From NCBI RefSeq assembly GCF_963853665.1, contig NZ_OY970459.1, positions 4,030,001 to 4,094,000 on the forward strand: 64,000 bases of DNA. Reading direction: 5' to 3'. The position numbers were made by a program, and so were the translations under genes. This DNA is from Mycobacterium decipiens. Lineage in GTDB: Bacteria > Actinomycetota > Actinomycetes > Mycobacteriales > Mycobacteriaceae. This document shows positions 8,780 to 16,462 of this stretch, piece by piece. Every line of letters begins with the position of its first letter. Within the stretch, counting starts at the first letter, position 1. Below the pieces are notes generated by a model. The model did not search any database. It had not been told where the DNA came from and was given only the letters and a program-made list of their open reading frames with translations.

Positions 8780-10264
8780 TCACCCAGCCGGGTAACCCAC
8801 CGATTTGATCTGTGTGTATTGGTCGAACCCGGCGACACCGTTCTGCCGGCCCACCCCGCTGTCTTTGTAGCCCCCGAACGGTGTGTCGGCGCCGTAGGGA
8901 GCCCCACCCTGCACGCCGATAAAGCCGGCCCGCAGCCGGCGTGCCACGGCCAGGGAGTGCTCCAGCGACCCCGACATCACGTTCCCGGCCAATCCGTATG
9001 AGCTGTCGTTGGCTATCCGGATCGCGTCCTGTTCGTCGTCGAAGCCGATGACCGTCAGCACCGGTCCAAAGATCTCTTCCTGGGCGATCGTCATGGAGTT
9101 ATCGACATCAACGAAAAGCGTTGGCCTAACGAAGAATCCCTTGTCGAAGCCGGTAGGTGCATCCGGGCCGCCGACCAGGCAGGTGGCACCCTCGTCGATG
9201 CCTTTGCGGATGTAGTCCAGTACCCGCTTGCGCTGCTTGTCCGAGATCACCGGACCGCACAGGGTCGCCGGGTCCTGCGGGTCTCCCGGCATTACGTTGT
9301 CATAGATGTTCTTCAGGTTCGCCACACCTTCGTCGTAGCGAGATCGTGGCAGCAGCAACCGCGTTGGGTTGGCGCAACCCTGGCCGGCGTGCATGCACGG
9401 CGCGATGCCGATCGCGCAGGCCATCGCAAAGTCGGCATCTTCCAAGACGATGGTGGCCGACTTGCCGCCAAGTTCCAGGAACAGCCGCTTCATTGTCGCG
9501 GCGCCCTTTTCCATGATTCGTTTCCCGACGACGGTGGATCCGGTAAACGAGATCAGGTCGACCTTGGGAGAAAGGGTTAGCTCCTCGCCGACCAGGTGAT
9601 CCGAGGCGGTGACGACGTTGACGACACCGGCAGGGATATCTGTTGATTCGGCGATCACCCGGCCGAGGCGGGTTGCATTGAACGGGGTGTCCGGTGCCGG
9701 CTTGAGCACCACGGTGTTGCCGGTCGCCAGCGCTTGGCCGAGCTTGTTGATGGTGACCTCGAACGGGAAGTTCCATGGCACGATCGCACCGACCACCCCC
9801 ACCGGTTCGCGCCAGACCCTGCGGCTGGTCAGCTGGCCGGTGATGCTGACTATCGCATCACCCAAGTCGGTTTCCCACGGGTATTCGTCGATCAGCTGGG
9901 CGGGATAACGCAGCGCGTCGGCCAGTGGGGCGTCCAGCTGGGGTCCGAAGGTGATGGCCCGCGGGGCGCCGGCTTCGAGGATGAGCTCCTCGCGCAGCTC
10001 TTCCCGCTCGGCCTCCAGCGCTTCCTGCAACTGCGCCAGGCAGCGCTTGCGCAACGCGCGGTTGGTTGACCAGTCGCTGTCGTCGAACGCTCGTCGGGCC
10101 GCGTCAATAGCCCGGTGCATGTCCGCCTTCGATGCGTCGGCGACTTCTCCGAGCGGCTCCTCGGTGGCCGGGTTGATGTTGGTGAACGCGCCGGCTTGGC
10201 CGTCGACCAGTGTGCCGCCGATCATCATCTTGGACTCGAACCGAACCGTGGCAGTGTCAGCCAT
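8780..10264 (-). CDS. NAD(P)-dependent aldehyde dehydrogenase
   Basis: This 494-residue ALDH-superfamily enzyme has the conserved PWNFPFEVTINKLGQAL segment, the general-base glutamate in LELGGKSATIV, the nucleophilic cysteine in AGQGCANPTRLL and a C-terminal FGGYKDSGVGRQNG. It oxidises an aldehyde to the acid with NAD(P)+. The start ATG at 10264 lies inside the end of the upstream SDR gene (8-bp overlap), indicating one operon. The substrate is unknown, but the neighbouring SDR and P450 genes could generate the aldehyde. Confidence 0.93.
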   Translation of the reverse strand: MADTATVRFESKMMIGGTLVDGQAGAFTNINPATEEPLGEVADASKADMHRAIDAARRAFDDSDWSTNRALRKRCLAQLQEALEAEREELREELILEAGAPRAITFGPQLDAPLADALRYPAQLIDEYPWETDLGDAIVSITGQLTSRRVWREPVGVVGAIVPWNFPFEVTINKLGQALATGNTVVLKPAPDTPFNATRLGRVIAESTDIPAGVVNVVTASDHLVGEELTLSPKVDLISFTGSTVVGKRIMEKGAATMKRLFLELGGKSATIVLEDADFAMACAIGIAPCMHAGQGCANPTRLLLPRSRYDEGVANLKNIYDNVMPGDPQDPATLCGPVISDKQRKRVLDYIRKGIDEGATCLVGGPDAPTGFDKGFFVRPTLFVDVDNSMTIAQEEIFGPVLTVIGFDDEQDAIRIANDSSYGLAGNVMSGSLEHSLAVARRLRAGFIGVQGGAPYGADTPFGGYKDSGVGRQNGVAGFDQYTQIKSVGYPAG

Positions 10265-11156
10265 GTGTGTCGCTCTCTGTAGCCGAGGCGTTCCGCAGAG
10301 CGCCGGGGGGTGGGGTTCCCATCGCCAGACGGGTCACCCTATGGAGAGCCTTACTGGAAAGCAACCGGTTAGCAACCACCAGCATCCGGGCATCGAGTCC
10401 GACGGCATGTCGGGCAAACGGTGCGCGCTCGTCGGCCGCCTTAGCGAGCGCGCGGGCGAAATGCGCCGGGGGGCGCGCAAATCGCATCGCAAAGCGGCCC
10501 CGCCGGTCGACCGTGGCGTGCAGCGCGGCGTACGGCCCACGCAAGTCACGGTGGTCCGCGGTCCCCGCGTCGGTGATGATGTCGGTGTCGAAGGTCCCGG
10601 CCACCAAAACCGTGACACCGAGCCCGAACGGCGCCACCTCGCCGGCCAATGACTCCGCCCAACGTTCAAGCGCACCCTTGGCGGCCGAGTAGGCCGCGAT
10701 CTCCGGCATGCCCCGCACGCCGCCCTGACTCGAGATCACGACGATTCGTCCCCGCCCCGCGGTCCGCATCGACGGCAACAGCGCTTTGGTCAACGACACC
10801 GGCCCAAAGATGTGGGTGGCAAACATCAGCTCCCACAAGTCGATTGGTGTCTCCTCCAGCATCCCGGCCGCCGAAATCCCGGCATTGTGCACCAGCACGT
10901 GCGGGGCCCCGACCGCCGCCACGATCGCCTTGGCGGCAGCCGCGATCGAGGCGGTGTCCGTAAGGTCTAGCGGGATGGCGATCAATCGCGGATCATCCAC
11001 GGCGGCACCGGTCTTCGACCGCAGCGCCGCAAGGCCGGACTCGGGTGCGCGCATGGCCGCCACCACGTGCCAGCCCAGCCGATACATATGCGTTGCGGAA
11101 GCGAGACCTAGCCCGCGGGATGCGCCGGTGATGACGATGCTGTGTGGCTGGCTCAT
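10257..11156 (-). CDS. Short-chain dehydrogenase/reductase
   Basis: This 299-residue classical-type SDR has the cofactor motif TGASRGLGLAS at residues 9-19, the NAGIS strand, VVISSQGG with the catalytic serine and YSAAKGALERW with the YxxxK pair. The family oxidises or reduces secondary or primary alcohols with NAD(P). The ATG at 11156 is chosen because it lies 7 bp after the stop of the AveC-like gene; the open frame extends to 11189 into that gene. The C-terminal 60 residues extend beyond a minimal SDR and are not recognised. Confidence 0.88.
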   Translation of the reverse strand: MSQPHSIVITGASRGLGLASATHMYRLGWHVVAAMRAPESGLAALRSKTGAAVDDPRLIAIPLDLTDTASIAAAAKAIVAAVGAPHVLVHNAGISAAGMLEETPIDLWELMFATHIFGPVSLTKALLPSMRTAGRGRIVVISSQGGVRGMPEIAAYSAAKGALERWAESLAGEVAPFGLGVTVLVAGTFDTDIITDAGTADHRDLRGPYAALHATVDRRGRFAMRFARPPAHFARALAKAADERAPFARHAVGLDARMLVVANRLLSSKALHRVTRLAMGTPPPGALRNASATESDTHG

Positions 11157-11163
11157 GGCTCGA

Positions 11164-12300
11164 TCATGGGTTGGGAGCACACCGCCCACCGTCGGCCGGG
11201 AGCGCCACGGTCGGTCGTCCGTTGGGCTGAGCGCTCATCCAAGTGGACCAGATTCCCACCGAGTACGGGCCTGGTTGCCCGTTGCGCTCGTAGAAGCCCT
11301 GTGGATCATAGACTTTGGCCTCGGGGTACGGCCACGGGCAGGCCACGGAGGTGGCAGTCCTGGTCCACTTGATTGCGGCGAAGCCAGTACCGTAGGCGAA
11401 GTAGGCGAGATTGATGAGAACGAACATCACCGCGAACATCCCCAGGGTCGGGCGGCCGGCAAAGAGCCGCACCCGGTACGCCAGTTTCTCGGCCACCGTG
11501 CGCCCGGTGTCGTCGCGGTAGAGCAGCACGCCCGCCGGGATCATCACGAAGGTCACCATTACGGTTTCCCAGATGAACGGGAATTGGTATGGCTTGCCGG
11601 TAAATACGGAGCCGAACGGGATGACTTGCGAGTAGATGTACATCCCGGTGCGCACCAGGGAGATCTCCAGCATCGCATCGATGGCTATTCCGATGGGCAG
11701 GATGATCGCCGCCAGGCAGATCAGCGGATGGCGCCATACGAACGAATCGACCGGACGGCGAGCCTGAATTCGGCGCAGGATCGCGACGGCTGGGAAGTAC
11801 GGGCCGAGGTAGAACATGATGTACCCAATGACCAAAAACGGCTCCACCGTGGGCGACAGCGAGACCAGCGGCCAGTCTTCGGGCCAGTGCCACAACTGCG
11901 GGTTGTAGACGGCGTAGGGCGCCCAGTTCATGATGGGGTCCTGCCAGACGATCAACGTGGTGACAATGCCCATCAACAGCACCGGGTGCCGAGGGTGCCG
12001 GCGCCACGCCACCACGTAAACGGTGACGATGATGGCCATCGCGACGACAGTGAACAGCTGCATCAGCCCCAGCCAGTGCTGATAGCCGAACAGCGGCTGC
12101 ACCGGACGGGGAGCGCCGGTGACGTCCGGGTTGCGAATTCGGTCGGAGACCGCACCCGTGCGTGCGAAGTACGCGACGACGGCGAGCACCGCGATGGCTA
12201 CGGCAATCCACACCGAGGTCCAGACGAAGGTCCGCACGGACCGGTTCTCCCGTTCAGCGGCCGGGGTAGCGGCGGGCGGTGCGGTCTGGTGGGTGGCCAC
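11164..12300 (-). CDS. AveC-like multi-pass membrane protein
   Basis: This 378-residue protein has about seven hydrophobic segments, starting near residue 25 (FVWTSVWIAVAIAVLAVVAY). Tryptophan-rich conserved patches include QDPIMNWAPYAVYNPQLW, and a soluble C-terminal tail has VACPWPYPEAKVYDP. I recognise the pattern of the spirocyclase AveC family, which is common in mycobacteria but poorly understood there. In Streptomyces, AveC acts on spiroketal and double-bond formation in avermectin synthesis; a membrane-bound role on a cyclic or isoprenoid substrate is only inference here. The GTG at 12300 follows the upstream stop by two bases, so it is part of the operon. Confidence 0.7.
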   Translation of the reverse strand: MATHQTAPPAATPAAERENRSVRTFVWTSVWIAVAIAVLAVVAYFARTGAVSDRIRNPDVTGAPRPVQPLFGYQHWLGLMQLFTVVAMAIIVTVYVVAWRRHPRHPVLLMGIVTTLIVWQDPIMNWAPYAVYNPQLWHWPEDWPLVSLSPTVEPFLVIGYIMFYLGPYFPAVAILRRIQARRPVDSFVWRHPLICLAAIILPIGIAIDAMLEISLVRTGMYIYSQVIPFGSVFTGKPYQFPFIWETVMVTFVMIPAGVLLYRDDTGRTVAEKLAYRVRLFAGRPTLGMFAVMFVLINLAYFAYGTGFAAIKWTRTATSVACPWPYPEAKVYDPQGFYERNGQPGPYSVGIWSTWMSAQPNGRPTVALPADGGRCAPNP

Positions 12301-12302
12301 GG

Positions 12303-13439
12303 CTATTGGGCACCAAAGCGATCGACGAGATGGGAATGGATGCCGTCGGCATCCAGTCTGCGGGCCACCAGATACCCGGCGCCCATCCAGGCTCGCCGGG
12401 TCCACTTTCCGAATGAGACCCTGGTCCCGGGTGCACCGGATGCGGCCGGCAACATCTTCACCCGCTCCAGGGCCTCCTTCACACCGCGCGCGCTCAGCGG
12501 ATGCGCATCGGCGAAGGCGTGCAGCAGCGCGTTGGCAACGTCGCGATTCACCACCGGCACGCAATACTGCGGACGGCGTCCGTACGCCGCCTCGTAGGTG
12601 TCCAGGAATCGCTGGCCGACACCGTTGCCTTCGTCGTACTGGTCGATACCGGTCCACCCCAGGAACGCTTGCCACATAACCGGGTTGATCCACGCGTTCT
12701 GAAACGCGGTGCTGGTGAACCGGGGTGGGTCCCAGCTCAGTTCCGCCAGAGCCGGGTTGACGAACACAATCCCGAAGCCGAAACCGCAATGCACCAACGC
12801 GCTCGGTTTCGCCTCGTACAAGCTACGAATCGCGGCACCGATGTCCTGGGCGGTTTGCGCGATACGGGCTTCACAGACAATGCGAATGCCCTTACGAACA
12901 ACCGCATTTCGGAAGTTCTTGAGATAGTTCTCGCCGACCAGCGATTGCTCGACCAGCAGGCCGACCTCCGTATGGCCGCCCTTACCGAGCAGGTCGGCCC
13001 AGAAAATCGGCTCGTCGGTCATCGACCCCTGCGGAAACGCGAAGGTCCACTCCCCCAACCAGTCATCGCTACCACACACGTTGATCGCCGGGACCCGAAA
13101 ACGCTCTTCGATGGCCTCCCGGGTGGGTATCGCGTTCTCGGTGATGTGGGGCCCGAACACCACCAGGCAACCGTCGTCGACCAGCTCGCCATAGGCGTCG
13201 ATGACGGCCTTGACGGTACCCTTGGGCAGCCCCTCAACCTCCCGGTACACGATCTGGACCGGCCGGTCGATCACCTGCTGACGCAGTCCTTCGTCAAACA
13301 CCAACTCGAAGGGCCGGGTGAGGTCGTCCCGCATCTCCTGCGGGTAGCCCTCCGGCAGCCGGAAGTCGAACAGGTAGCCGATCTTGATCGGCTCGGCTGT
13401 GCTCTCGTAGGACAATCTCAGCTCCCGCCCACCGCGCAC
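12303..13439 (-). CDS. Type I periplasmic-binding-fold protein without an export signal (amide/urea ABC-type)
   Basis: This 378-residue protein of the Peripla_BP_6 / branched-chain and urea substrate-binding class has IKIGYLFDFRLPEG near residue 18, a VVFGPHITENAIPTREA segment, and VGLLVEQSLVGENYL opening the second lobe. There is no signal peptide or lipobox, and no permease or ABC ATPase lies nearby, so it probably acts in the cytoplasm as a ligand-binding or sensing protein. GTG13439 is the first start after an in-frame stop. A promoter and an operator-like motif lie directly upstream, making this the first gene of the main metabolic operon. Confidence 0.75.
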   Translation of the reverse strand: MRGGRELRLSYESTAEPIKIGYLFDFRLPEGYPQEMRDDLTRPFELVFDEGLRQQVIDRPVQIVYREVEGLPKGTVKAVIDAYGELVDDGCLVVFGPHITENAIPTREAIEERFRVPAINVCGSDDWLGEWTFAFPQGSMTDEPIFWADLLGKGGHTEVGLLVEQSLVGENYLKNFRNAVVRKGIRIVCEARIAQTAQDIGAAIRSLYEAKPSALVHCGFGFGIVFVNPALAELSWDPPRFTSTAFQNAWINPVMWQAFLGWTGIDQYDEGNGVGQRFLDTYEAAYGRRPQYCVPVVNRDVANALLHAFADAHPLSARGVKEALERVKMLPAASGAPGTRVSFGKWTRRAWMGAGYLVARRLDADGIHSHLVDRFGAQ

Positions 13440-13457
13440 GTCACGGCCGTCCAGGAA

Positions 13458-13505
13458 AACCTAAAATTTGTTCTGACATTATCGCGGGAAATGTCGCACC
13501 GTCAA
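13458..13505 (-). promoter_or_regulatory. Promoter and operator copy upstream of the binding-protein operon
   Basis: Reading the minus strand, TTGACG (13505-13500) and TAATGT (13481-13476) form a -35/-10 pair with an 18-bp spacer. The 17-bp motif AGAACAAATTTTAGGTT at 13474-13458 spans the expected start of transcription. The same motif occurs at 14348-14364, 16060-16076 and 17780-17796. Confidence 0.6.
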
Positions 13506-13513
13506 TGACGCGC

Positions 13514-14308
13514 CTAGCGACCGGCCAGATAGACGTCGATCATCTCCGACAGGCCGCCGGCTGCATGGGCGTCGTCGGTCAGCGGCCCGGCGATAGCGGC
13601 GCCAGCGGCTACCCGCGGGCTCAGCCCCTCGGCGATGAGTTGTCCTGCGGCGATGAGTACCCGCGTCGAAGCCACTTCGCGCAACCCGCCGTCCTCGACG
13701 CGCCGAATCGCATGGGCCAACCGCACCAGCTCGGCGGCCGCGTCGGGGCCGATGCCGGCCTCGTGGGCGACGATCTTTTCCTCGACGTCGGCGGCCGGGA
13801 AGCCGAATTCGATGGCGACCATTCGCTGCCGTGTCGAATCCTTGAGATCCTTGAGGACGCTCTGATAGCCGGGGTTGTAGGACACCACCAGGCAGAACCC
13901 CGCCGCGGCGTCCAGGGTTACCCCCAGTCGTTCAATCGGCAGCTGCCGGCGGTGGTCGGCGAGCGGATGCAGCACGACGGTGGTGTCCTGCCGCGCCTCA
14001 ACGACCTCGTCGAGGTAGCAGATCGCGCCCTCGCGCACGGCCCGGGTCAACGGGCGGTCGACCCACTCGGTTTCGCCGCCGCGCAACAGATAACGCCCGA
14101 CGAGATCAGCGGTGGTGAGATCGTCGTGGCAGGCCACCGTGATGAGCGGGCGATCGACGTCGTGTGCCATGGCCTCGAGGAACCGGGTCTTGCCGCACCC
14201 GGTTGGACCCTTGAGCAAGACCGAGAGCCCTTGCCGGAAGGCCGCCTTGAATACCCGTTCCTCGTTGCCGACCGACACGTAGAACGGACGACACGCCGGT
14301 GGCGCCAC
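13514..14308 (-). CDS. MoxR-family AAA+ ATPase (CbbQ/NirQ/NorQ type)
   Basis: This 264-residue ATPase has Walker A GPTGCGKT near residue 34, Walker B ICYLDEV near residue 96 and a sensor segment FCLVVSYNPGYQ. The CbbQ/NorQ group pairs with a VWA-domain protein to remodel or activate a metalloenzyme. Exactly this partner lies immediately upstream (its TGA abuts the GTG start, TGAGTG). The binding-protein gene starts about 75 bp downstream behind its own promoter. Which enzyme is activated here is not evident: there is no rubisco, NO reductase or CO dehydrogenase gene in the window. Confidence 0.9.
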   Translation of the reverse strand: MAPPACRPFYVSVGNEERVFKAAFRQGLSVLLKGPTGCGKTRFLEAMAHDVDRPLITVACHDDLTTADLVGRYLLRGGETEWVDRPLTRAVREGAICYLDEVVEARQDTTVVLHPLADHRRQLPIERLGVTLDAAAGFCLVVSYNPGYQSVLKDLKDSTRQRMVAIEFGFPAADVEEKIVAHEAGIGPDAAAELVRLAHAIRRVEDGGLREVASTRVLIAAGQLIAEGLSPRVAAGAAIAGPLTDDAHAAGGLSEMIDVYLAGR

Positions 14309-16015
14309 TCATCTCTCCTTCACACCGAGCTGGGCGCAGCGTAGCGCGGAACAGATATTTGGCTCAAGGTACGCCGCGGCCCCGGGTCGCCGGACATTCC
14401 CCGCGCGCAGTGCCTCGCGGAACAACGGCCCGACCACCCGGCTCAGTTGTTCCGGTCGCGCAACGGTGGCGTGGCTAGCGCTCCCGAATACCCGTTGCAA
14501 CTCCCCCGGATCGGTGCCAGCGCCGACCGTCAGACACACGCACCCCATGCCCCGACCGCGGGCTTCGGCCAGCGCGCGGTGAACATCGGCCGCCCCGTAG
14601 CCGCGTTCATAACCGTGGTCGTAGGCCAACCCATCGGATACCACCACCAGCAGCCGCCGCGATGTGCCGCCGCGGTTCTCCAACACGGCAGCTCCGTGCC
14701 GGATCGCCGCGCCCAGCCTCGAATACCCGCCTGGAACTAAGCCGCGAAGTTGCCGCAACACCAACCCGTCGAGGGCGTCATCGAAACGCTTTACCGGCAT
14801 CAGTCTAACCGCCGATCGCCCTTGGGAATGAAACGCGTAGAGCGCCAGTCGATCTCCGATACCATGCAGGGCGACAGCCAGCGCCGCCGCGGTGATCCGC
14901 TGTTGTTCGTGCACGGTGTTGCCGGCCACGCTCGGCTCGGCGACCGAGCCGGACACGTCCAGCAGCAGGAGCACCGCGAGATCGCGCCGGCGACGCAGGC
15001 TGTCGATGTATACCGCCTCGCTCGAACCAGAACCCGCCAGACTCCCGACCCGTGCTTCGATCGCGGCGTCGATGTCGATGTCGTCGCCGTGGACCTGCCG
15101 ATGAAACCAGTCTGGCCCCAGGCCCAGGCGGGCCAGCGGCCGGCGCAATCCGTACTCCCCCGCACCGTCCGGTAACGAGGCGTCCCCGACACCGGGCTGG
15201 ACTTCTCGCACCGTGCACCAGTTCGGCCGATAGCGCTGTCGATGAATATCCCACTCGGGGTATGTCGTTCCGAGGCTTTCACCGGCCGGACCGTCGATTG
15301 GGCCCATCGGACCGGTCCACGACACAGCCGCGTTGCCCCGGGGGGCCGAACGGGTATGGTGCGTCGGCGCGTTGGCGCCCGGCTGGCCACCGGCACCGAG
15401 CCGTCGCACCGCCCGCAGCATGCTGGCGAGCAACCGGCCGACCGCGCCGCCGCCTATCGAGCTGGTGAAACCGTCGGAAGCTGCCGCTGGATTGTCGGTG
15501 TCGTCCTCGTCGAGTTCGATCCATCTCCGACGACGGCTGCCACGGTGGTTCGTTGCCAACAGAATTCGACAGCGGATGGTTCCAAAGCACTCCGGTGGGT
15601 CGGCGACCGGCCCTCGCCCCAGCGCCACAGCCAAGGAACCCTCGGGCGATTCGGTGGCTGCCGCGATGCCACCATCGACCAGCGGCCGGACTGACGTCGG
15701 CAACAAATGGTTGTTCGCCGCCAGCGCCCGGTGGCCCTCCACGGCCAGATATCGCCTTGTCACCGCGGGGCGTCGGGTGAGGGTCCGCAGCACCTGCGGT
15801 TTCAGGCTTCCGGCGGCCAGCAGCGACGCCTGCACGGCCAGCGCCGCCAACTGATGGCGCGCAGTGGTCCCGGGATCGAGAAAGATCGTGACACCATCCG
15901 TCCACGCTCGCTCGCCCGGCCCCGCCGGGGCCACCCGCAGAGTGTGACCGGAAAGAGCGGAAGCCAGCATGCCCCATCGAGCAAACCGATCGGGGTGGGA
16001 CTGGTCGGTCACCAC
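14309..16015 (-). CDS. VWA-domain protein (CbbO/NorD-like) partner of the MoxR ATPase
   Basis: This is a 568-residue protein with a C-terminal von Willebrand A domain. The metal-ion-dependent adhesion motif is LLLDVSGSVAE (DxSxS), with SDGLAYDHGY further on. The N-terminal half is weakly conserved and the centre is rich in Gly, Pro and Arg. CbbO/NorD proteins tether a MoxR ATPase hexamer to its client. GTG16015 is supported by AGGAAGG five bases upstream. The last 30 codons contain a copy of the 17-bp motif seen in the cluster's promoters, so the C-terminus doubles as a possible control region for the ATPase gene. Confidence 0.85.
   Translation of the reverse strand: MVTDQSHPDRFARWGMLASALSGHTLRVAPAGPGERAWTDGVTIFLDPGTTARHQLAALAVQASLLAAGSLKPQVLRTLTRRPAVTRRYLAVEGHRALAANNHLLPTSVRPLVDGGIAAATESPEGSLAVALGRGPVADPPECFGTIRCRILLATNHRGSRRRRWIELDEDDTDNPAAASDGFTSSIGGGAVGRLLASMLRAVRRLGAGGQPGANAPTHHTRSAPRGNAAVSWTGPMGPIDGPAGESLGTTYPEWDIHRQRYRPNWCTVREVQPGVGDASLPDGAGEYGLRRPLARLGLGPDWFHRQVHGDDIDIDAAIEARVGSLAGSGSSEAVYIDSLRRRRDLAVLLLLDVSGSVAEPSVAGNTVHEQQRITAAALAVALHGIGDRLALYAFHSQGRSAVRLMPVKRFDDALDGLVLRQLRGLVPGGYSRLGAAIRHGAAVLENRGGTSRRLLVVVSDGLAYDHGYERGYGAADVHRALAEARGRGMGCVCLTVGAGTDPGELQRVFGSASHATVARPEQLSRVVGPLFREALRAGNVRRPGAAAYLEPNICSALRCAQLGVKER
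14348..14364. promoter_or_regulatory. Operator-like 17-bp motif inside the VWA gene, upstream of the MoxR gene
   Basis: GGAACAGATATTTGGCT shares 15 contiguous positions with the promoter copy at 16060-16076. It lies 40 bp upstream of the MoxR start, within the coding sequence of the VWA gene. On the minus strand a TTGAGC precedes it as a possible -35, but the -10 position (CTACGC) is poor, so it may be a relic or an intragenic operator. Confidence 0.4.
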
Positions 16016-16057
16016 GGGCCCTTCCTAGGTATCCCGGCCTCGATGCATTCGAGCGGT

Positions 16058-16086
16058 TTGACCAAATATCTGTTCCACCGTAAGGT
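16058..16086 (+). promoter_or_regulatory. Promoter with embedded operator motif before the SDR remnant and TetR gene
   Basis: TTGACC (16058-16063), a 17-bp spacer and TAAGGT (16081-16086) form a good sigma-A type promoter. The 17-bp motif GACCAAATATCTGTTCC (16060-16076) overlaps the -35 and spacer, a position suited to repression. The promoter is repeated almost exactly at 17777-17805. Confidence 0.65.
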
Positions 16087-16110
16087 CCGGCATTGCCGGG
16101 AGTCAATCGG

Positions 16111-16362
16111 GTGAACGAAGGAGAAGGAGCGGCCACGATCGACTTCACCGACCAGGTGGTGATAGTCACGGGAGCCGGTCGGGGGCTGGGCCGATTGTAC
16201 GCGCTGGAACTGGCGCGTCGTGGCGCCTCGGTCGTCGTCAATGACCTGGGCGCGACGATGCGCGGCGACGGCACCGATACCACCGTTGCCGACGAGGTGG
16301 TCGCCGAGATCGAAAGCGTAGGCGGGGTGGCGGTGGCATCGCATGATTCGGTGGTCAGCCCA
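16111..16362 (+). pseudogene. N-terminal remnant of a short-chain dehydrogenase
   Basis: About 80 codons encode the start of a 17beta-HSD-type SDR: VVIVTGAGRGLGRLYALELA, then VVVNDLGATMRGDG and VADEVVAEIESVGG. After HDSV the similarity stops and the frame runs on without SDR features. The likely original start is lost: AAGGAG at 16124-16129 precedes ACG at 16135 where an ATG would be expected. A GTG at 16111 remains. The remnant is driven by the promoter at 16058 and sits in front of the TetR gene, so the promoter may now serve mainly the regulator. Confidence 0.7.
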
Positions 16363-16462
16363 CGGCGTGACAACCGAACCGGCGTCTTAGCACGCTCTAG
16401 AATCGGGCTGTCACCGCCCGTCAGCAACAACTATTTGGGTTTGAGAGGACGAGCAGCTAGCC

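Noticed and set aside
10786..12597. 603-codon open frame on the plus strand
   Set aside because: It is antisense to the SDR, AveC-like and binding-protein genes, which have clear family motifs and operon spacing. The plus-strand product is His/Arg/Asp-rich with no domain.
14348..14364. Treating the motif copy inside the VWA gene as a full promoter
   Set aside because: The -35-like TTGAGC is present but the -10 position reads CTACGC, and the bases are coding for the VWA C-terminus. I keep it as a possible operator only.
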